From NCBI GenBank assembly GCA_046302815.1, contig JBKCHO010000027.1:1-18024 (forward strand): a DNA stretch of 18,024 nucleotides, read 5' to 3'. Numbering within the stretch: position 1 is the first letter of the stretch; each line of letters opens with the position of its first letter. The translations under genes were made by a program, and so were the position numbers. The notes beneath the pieces are model-generated. The model was not told the DNA's origin. It ran no database searches and worked only from the letters and a program-made list of their open reading frames with translations. Below, piece after piece: positions 13,698-18,024 of this stretch. This stretch comes from JALRAP01 sp046302815 (GTDB lineage Bacteria; Bacteroidota; Bacteroidia; AKYH767-A; OLB10).

Positions 13698-15344
13698 ATG
13701 AACCGATTGACATCAACCCTACCTTTTATATTATTGCCTTTGCTTTGCATTGCAACATCGTGTTTAAGACATGAGGAAGGATTATCAGCCGAATCGAAAG
13801 CCGCAAGAGTTGTTGTAGCATCCGAACACATCGATAGCCTTCGCATCCGAAAAGAGCTGGATAAATTACGAATTCCAGTCAGGTTTCATCAAGTGGTTTT
13901 TTCATCCTACACAAACAATAGAGGCAGCCTTATTTGGATTGAAAACGGACACTTCAACCAACACGCCATACTTGCATCTGCTTTCTTTTGGAGATATCTG
14001 CATGAGGGTCTTTTGGACAAGACAGCCTTTCTGCCACAAATGGAGAGTGTATTCCGAAGTTGCAACCTGGATGAGGATTTGGTTATACCATCCAGCAAAG
14101 TGGTTTCTATGGATATCGCCTTCACGAGCCAATGTATCATGTTCATGTCACGATTGTCGGAGGGGAAAGGACCTGAGTTAACCGGACAAAAGGAATGGTA
14201 CATACCCGTCCGACGATTTATGCCGGAACAGGATGTACCCGTTCCGATTATTGCCATTTCAAAACCATTAACGAGTCCGTTAAACGGACAGTATGTGGCG
14301 CTTTCGGATGCTTTAACCAAAATCAAATCATTACATAAGAAAGGGGCTTTAAAACCTGTTCGCTTTCGCGGAAAAAATATCCTTCCGGGAGATTCATCCA
14401 AAACCATTCGAGAGGTGAAGGTCTGGGTGCAGGCGTTTTCAGGTTATGACCCCTATGATACTTCTTCCATCTTTCATTCAGCATTTGCAGATAGGGTTAG
14501 AGAAGTTCGGTTATGTCTGGGGTTAAATGATACTGCACTTGTCGATGAAGCGCTGATCAACAGAATGAATATTCCAATTCAACATCGTATTCGTACAATA
14601 CTTGTGAACCTGGAGCGTTGGAAGTGGCTGGCTCCCGACACTTCAACATCCTACATAAGAATAAACATCCCAGATTATTCACTTGAAGTAATTGAGAATG
14701 GAGTTATAGTCAAGAGGATGAAGGCTGTTGTAGGTTCCGAATCCAACCATACTGTGATGTTCAAGGATGAGATAGAACAGATCATCTTCAGCCCTTACTG
14801 GCATGTTCCATCAGGTATTTTTGAAAAAGAACTTTGGCCCAAATTAAGACGAGACCGCCAATACCTTGCTGCGAACGACATGGAAGTGTTAGGGCCTGAT
14901 GGTGTGATCGATCCATCCCGAATTGCGTGGAGCAGATATACAGGAAAATCATTTCCTTATCAGATCCAACAAAAGCCTGGACCCAAAAATCCCCTTGGGC
15001 TGGTCAAGTTTCATTTCCCAAACCCTTATCACATCTACATTCATGACACCCCAAACCGGGAACTTTTTTTCCTTCAAAAGCGTCCTTTTAGTCATGGTTG
15101 CATTCGCATATCCGAACCAGAATGGCTTGCTGCATATTTGTTAAAGGATTTTGATGAATGGAATGAGGCCGCCATAGACTCTGCCATGCATTCCGGTGTT
15201 GAGCAATTTGTGCCGTTGAAAAATAAAGTTCCCGTTTACATCACCTACTTCACCAGTTGGGTGAATGAAACGGGGCTGCTGCAATTCCGCGATGACATAT
15301 ATGGTCACGACACCAATATGGAACAAACCATGTTTCCTGAATAA
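13698..15344 (+). CDS. YcbB-type murein L,D-transpeptidase, lipoprotein
   Basis: 548-residue envelope enzyme that forms 3-3 crosslinks in peptidoglycan (or transfers D-amino acids) through a catalytic Cys. Visible: signal peptide with lipobox-like IATSC and Cys22, so a probable lipoprotein; scaffold region about 40-300; a degenerate peptidoglycan-binding segment around 255-310 ending in the family signature NLERWKWLAP; YkuD catalytic domain about 320-490 with IYIHDTPN (His449) and FSHGCIR (His466, Cys468). Length fits the YcbB/LdtD family. It starts 11 bp after the DUF5686 gene with no terminator or promoter between, so the two are probably co-transcribed. A strong hairpin follows the stop by two bases. 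Confidence 0.92.
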   Translation: MNRLTSTLPFILLPLLCIATSCLRHEEGLSAESKAARVVVASEHIDSLRIRKELDKLRIPVRFHQVVFSSYTNNRGSLIWIENGHFNQHAILASAFFWRYLHEGLLDKTAFLPQMESVFRSCNLDEDLVIPSSKVVSMDIAFTSQCIMFMSRLSEGKGPELTGQKEWYIPVRRFMPEQDVPVPIIAISKPLTSPLNGQYVALSDALTKIKSLHKKGALKPVRFRGKNILPGDSSKTIREVKVWVQAFSGYDPYDTSSIFHSAFADRVREVRLCLGLNDTALVDEALINRMNIPIQHRIRTILVNLERWKWLAPDTSTSYIRINIPDYSLEVIENGVIVKRMKAVVGSESNHTVMFKDEIEQIIFSPYWHVPSGIFEKELWPKLRRDRQYLAANDMEVLGPDGVIDPSRIAWSRYTGKSFPYQIQQKPGPKNPLGLVKFHFPNPYHIYIHDTPNRELFFLQKRPFSHGCIRISEPEWLAAYLLKDFDEWNEAAIDSAMHSGVEQFVPLKNKVPVYITYFTSWVNETGLLQFRDDIYGHDTNMEQTMFPE

Positions 15345-15346
15345 AA

Positions 15347-15377
15347 ATAAAACCACACTTTAGGGGTGTGGTTTTAT
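15347..15377. terminator. Bidirectional intrinsic terminator between the transpeptidase and tRNA genes
   Basis: ATAAAACCACAC (15347-15358) pairs perfectly over 12 bp with GTGTGGTTTTAT (15366-15377) around a 7-base loop. T-rich sequence follows on the minus strand (TTTTATTTTTATT) and TTTTAT is present on the plus strand. It can stop both the plus-strand transpeptidase transcript and the minus-strand tRNA transcript. Confidence 0.85.
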
Positions 15378-15387
15378 CAGATTGAAG

Positions 15388-15461
15388 TGGGCCTACTTGG
15401 GCTCGAACCAAGGACCCACAGATTATGAGTCTGTTGCTCTAACCGACTGAGCTATAGGCCC
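15388..15461 (-). tRNA. tRNA with anticodon CAT (elongator Met or Ile2)
   Basis: The minus strand folds as a 74-nt cloverleaf. Acceptor GGGCCTA pairs with TAGGCCC, with discriminator A; the D arm has AGCTCAGTCGGTTAGAGC; anticodon stem ACAGA/TCTGT carries loop CTCATAA with anticodon CAT; the T arm is CTTGG-TTCGAGC-CCAAG. CCA is not encoded. It is not the initiator, since the anticodon stem lacks the three G-C pairs of tRNA-fMet. Whether it reads AUG (elongator Met) or AUA (Ile, after lysidine modification of C34 by TilS) cannot be settled by eye. Confidence 0.95.
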
Positions 15462-15488
15462 CGCTTGATGATTATCATCAGCTTGGCG

Positions 15489-15520
15489 CAAAATTACGCC
15501 TCTGCCGACAATTATCCAAA
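15489..15520 (-). promoter_or_regulatory. Consensus promoter of the tRNA gene
   Basis: On the minus strand TTTG (15517-15520), a 20-bp spacer and TAATTTTG (15489-15496) match the Bacteroidota -33/-7 consensus at every position. Transcription should start near 15485, about 24 bases before the tRNA 5' end. That leader contains a 7-bp-arm inverted repeat (TGATGAT/ATCATCA, 15466-15480). Confidence 0.8.
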
Positions 15521-15528
15521 GGTGAATG

Positions 15529-15972
15529 CTATTCCAAAGGAGAAACTCCGGTAAACAAATCATTCAAAGGCTCAAAAACATAGTCGGTCCAACCGTTTTG
15601 ATGCTTATCCGACTCCTCTTTGTTTGGGAATCCTCCATGCTCTAAGGTTACCTCCGAACCTGCGGGATGTGGTTTCAATGACAAACGAACCCATGAATCT
15701 GGAGTTTTGTTGTCCCATTCCTGAGGCTTCCATGTAAAAAACAAGATCCCGCTATGACGATCGGCCTCCATAACTTGACCTTTTACCCATCCGCCAAACC
15801 ATTCCATTTGTCCATCTTTTACGGTTTCAATGAAACCTCCACCATCACACCATGTGGAAACCACCTCGCGCAAGGTCAAAGTATCGAACACACGCAAAGG
15901 CTCTGCATATATCACAAATTGGATTGTAAATGAGAAAGGTTTTCTAGAAACCGAAAGTTCGTTTACACTCAT
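15529..15972 (-). CDS. SRPBCC/AHSA1-family protein
   Basis: 147-residue cytosolic protein of the START/SRPBCC superfamily, AHSA1-like group (named after the C-terminal domain of the Hsp90 co-chaperone Aha1). Members have a deep hydrophobic cavity and mostly unknown ligands. Visible features: FTIQFVIYAEPLRVFDTLTL (substitute for the usual first strand plus helix), VVSTWCDGGG, WFGGWVKGQVMEAD, ILFFTWKP, SWVRLSLKPHPAGSEVTLEHGGFP and a final helix with the characteristic NGWTDYVFEPLND. Its ATG overlaps the stop of the upstream metalloprotease gene by four bases (ATGA), so translation is probably coupled. There is no signal peptide, so it stays in the cytoplasm while its upstream neighbour is secreted; the functional link is unclear. 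Confidence 0.88.
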   Translation of the reverse strand: MSVNELSVSRKPFSFTIQFVIYAEPLRVFDTLTLREVVSTWCDGGGFIETVKDGQMEWFGGWVKGQVMEADRHSGILFFTWKPQEWDNKTPDSWVRLSLKPHPAGSEVTLEHGGFPNKEESDKHQNGWTDYVFEPLNDLFTGVSPLE

Positions 15973-18024
15973 TTGGTGAAAACAACCTTTTCGGTCAAAG
16001 TGCCTCCATCAACCATCAGACGCAACAGATAAACACCCGAGGGTAAACCTTGGCCAAACTCCATTGTGTGTGCACCTCCTGATAAGCGGCCATCGGCAAT
16101 GCTTTCAACGGTCCTTCCGGATAGGTCTGAAAGTACAATACGGACCTCAGCGTCTTTTTGCAACTGGAACCTGATGGATGAAACTCCAACACTTGGGTTT
16201 GGATGGATATTAAGCGTGGAAAGGAATTCCACATCCTGTATCCCAACAGTGGATGTGCCTGTCACATTGATATCGTCGATGAAAATGTTGTTGCCTGTGT
16301 TTTGAGTGTATTGGAACTTGAATCGTACGCTAGGTTTGTTGTTATACGATACGCTGTTGAGGTTGACGGTTTCTTCTCGCCATTGAGTGGCGTTAGTAGG
16401 CACAAAGCTAGAGGAGATGATTCCCGCAGTAGCTAGGTTCAAACCTGATTCGGTGTAACGAAGCGCCCACAATTCGCCACATGTGCTTGAAGCAAGAACC
16501 TTCAGCTGGTCCGTAGATGTGGATGAACGAGCAGCATAAGCGAGCTTAAACTTCATGGATGCGTTGGTGATGTTGGTAAAGTTATACCCCGGCGTGATGA
16601 ACACATCAATTTCGCCGTTGGCATTACCGGAGTGATTGGTTAAACGCAATGATTTGCTACCGGAGTATGCGGCTGTTGTTGTAACCGCCCATGCGTTGCC
16701 GGCGTTGTTCTCTACAATCCAATCGGCACCCGATGGAATGGATGAGATGTTTTCAAAATCCTCTGTAAAGGGGGCAGCGGTGGCTGCGGGTGAAGAAGAA
16801 ACAATTACATGTCCCGTACGCAATCGGGTATTGCTTCCAGCAGATGTATATGCCGTCAAAGTTACATCGTAAACACCAGGGGTGTTGTATTGCACCACCG
16901 GATTTTGGTCTGTAGATGTGGAAGGTGTTCCCCCGGGAAAACTCCAACTCCAACTGGTCACATCGGCTTTCCAGGACAAATCGGTGAAAGTAACGCTTGT
17001 GCCTGTGCAAACATATTTCTTCACACTGCTAAATTCCGCTACTGGGACGCAGGGAGCTGACACAAATCCGTTGTTGGTACCCGTGGCGAACAGATTGATA
17101 AGGGAATGAAGGTTGTTTCGTTGTCCAATGTTTGAAGTCAACGCAGCATGCATTCGTGCCTTTTGTCCATTTGTGAACATGTAATGACAACTAGCGTAAT
17201 CCATGTAGTTTTGAACATTATCGAGCGAGCCGCATGTTACTTGAGATGTATCACAACTAAAGTTTGCAACACCAATGGTATTCGGCGTGTCCTGCACCAA
17301 ATCATCATCGCTACAATTGGCTGCCAATCCCGGATTGTTGGTACTTCCCCATGTGTGCGGAAGGTTCAGCCAATGGCCTGCCTCGTGAACCAATGATCGC
17401 GCTGCATAGTTACTTCCATCGCTGGTTCCAATACTACCGGTATAATCGTGACGAATTACCACGCCATCGATGGCGCTGCTAATACCTGGATAGTATGCAT
17501 ATCCGGCTGCACCGCTTGCAATATTGTTCACCACCCAAATATTGAAGTATTTGTTGCTGGGCCAGGCTACAAGCGCCTTCACATTATCACCTGCACTGTA
17601 GGTTAGGCTCGAAACCGTGCGTGTGATTCCATCGGTACAATTTCCATTGGGATCCCTTTGCGCTAATCGAAATTCTATCTGACAATCGGCTATGAGTGGC
17701 TTGAATGGAGTAGCTATCAACACGCTGTCTGCATAAAGCTTTTGAAAGCTCTTGTTGAAAATATCAACCGCGTCTACGATTTGTGCTTTGGAGATGTTCT
17801 CTGGTCCGTAATTGTGGATGACGTGGAAGACCACGGGTATCACATACTGTACTGTGCCGCTGGTGCGTTGTGCGGGGTTGTTACGGATGAATTCGCGCGT
17901 GAACTCCTCCAATTGGCGAAGGTTCTCCGAGTAACCAGGGTAAGCCTTCTTGGCCTCGCGCACCATTTCATCGGTACCGCAAGCACGGAAATCATTTTGT
18001 CCGAATGAATACGAATGGGCTAGC
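15969..18024 (-). CDS. M43-family metalloprotease secreted by T9SS (5' end outside window)
   Basis: Secreted zinc protease of the cytophagalysin/pappalysin type (M43). The frame is open past the ATG at 17966 to the window edge and reads FRACGTDEMVREAKK, the usual start of the mature proprotein, so the signal peptide lies outside. Numbering from 17966: catalytic domain about 35-285 with HEAGHWLNLPH (His194, Glu195, His198, His204; Asn where many family members have Gly) and Met-turn NYMDY (Met255); PKD domain about 305-390 (SWSWSFPGGTPSTSTDQNP, then YDVTLTAY); a MAM or choice-of-anchor-J-like sandwich about 399-572; C-terminal T9SS type A sorting domain about 580-665 (HPNPSVG, LSDLSGR, LPSGVYLLRL, ending KVVFTK). 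It should cross the outer membrane by T9SS and be released or attached to the cell surface. Confidence 0.95.
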   Translation of the reverse strand, partial: LAHSYSFGQNDFRACGTDEMVREAKKAYPGYSENLRQLEEFTREFIRNNPAQRTSGTVQYVIPVVFHVIHNYGPENISKAQIVDAVDIFNKSFQKLYADSVLIATPFKPLIADCQIEFRLAQRDPNGNCTDGITRTVSSLTYSAGDNVKALVAWPSNKYFNIWVVNNIASGAAGYAYYPGISSAIDGVVIRHDYTGSIGTSDGSNYAARSLVHEAGHWLNLPHTWGSTNNPGLAANCSDDDLVQDTPNTIGVANFSCDTSQVTCGSLDNVQNYMDYASCHYMFTNGQKARMHAALTSNIGQRNNLHSLINLFATGTNNGFVSAPCVPVAEFSSVKKYVCTGTSVTFTDLSWKADVTSWSWSFPGGTPSTSTDQNPVVQYNTPGVYDVTLTAYTSAGSNTRLRTGHVIVSSSPAATAAPFTEDFENISSIPSGADWIVENNAGNAWAVTTTAAYSGSKSLRLTNHSGNANGEIDVFITPGYNFTNITNASMKFKLAYAARSSTSTDQLKVLASSTCGELWALRYTESGLNLATAGIISSSFVPTNATQWREETVNLNSVSYNNKPSVRFKFQYTQNTGNNIFIDDINVTGTSTVGIQDVEFLSTLNIHPNPSVGVSSIRFQLQKDAEVRIVLSDLSGRTVESIADGRLSGGAHTMEFGQGLPSGVYLLRLMVDGGTLTEKVVFTK

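Overview
The window is a stretch of ordinary, gene-dense chromosome from a member of the Bacteroidota, most likely of the Cytophagales type. Several independent signs agree: promoter boxes of the TAnnTTTG type that is typical of this phylum, gene starts with little or no Shine-Dalgarno sequence, a secreted metalloprotease with a type IX secretion (T9SS) C-terminal sorting domain, a DUF5686 outer-membrane protein, and several Bacteroidota-style lipoproteins and outer-membrane barrels. I see no phage, plasmid, CRISPR array, transposase gene or defence island.

Layout. 2-1939 (+): the 3' part of a PAS hybrid histidine kinase with receiver and HPt domains, cut by the window edge. 1940-2253: non-coding, with two copies of a degenerate AATCCGCG-type repeat. 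2254-3165 (+): a small outer-membrane beta-barrel with a Cys-containing mature N-terminus. 3166-3801: non-coding and repeat-rich; it holds a third AATCCGCG repeat and a three-unit array (3356-3660) whose hairpin shows a compensatory base-pair change. 3802-4500 (+): a PolB-type DEDDy 3'-5' exonuclease that starts at TTG. 4591-6399 (-): a large lipoprotein of unknown function. 6535-7230 (-): KtrA, the potassium-channel gating subunit. 7284-8429 (-): a cystathionine gamma-synthase/lyase. 8648-10567 (+): Dxs, divergent from the previous gene. 10678-11127 (+): a small exported protein with its own promoter and terminator. 11221-13686 and 13698-15344 (+): a DUF5686 outer-membrane protein and a YcbB-type L,D-transpeptidase lipoprotein, 11 bp apart, ended by a strong hairpin. 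15388-15461 (-): a tRNA with anticodon CAT behind a textbook TTTG-N20-TAnnTTTG promoter. 15529-15972 and 15969-18024 (-): an SRPBCC/AHSA1 protein translationally coupled to the end of an M43-family T9SS-secreted metalloprotease, which runs off the right edge.

The theme is housekeeping plus cell envelope: isoprenoid and sulfur amino-acid metabolism, potassium homeostasis, envelope remodelling and secreted proteolysis. The part least explained by known families is the repeat array at 3356-3660. The two unknown exported proteins (4591-6399 and 10678-11127) come next. I did not find convincing evidence for a new multi-gene system.
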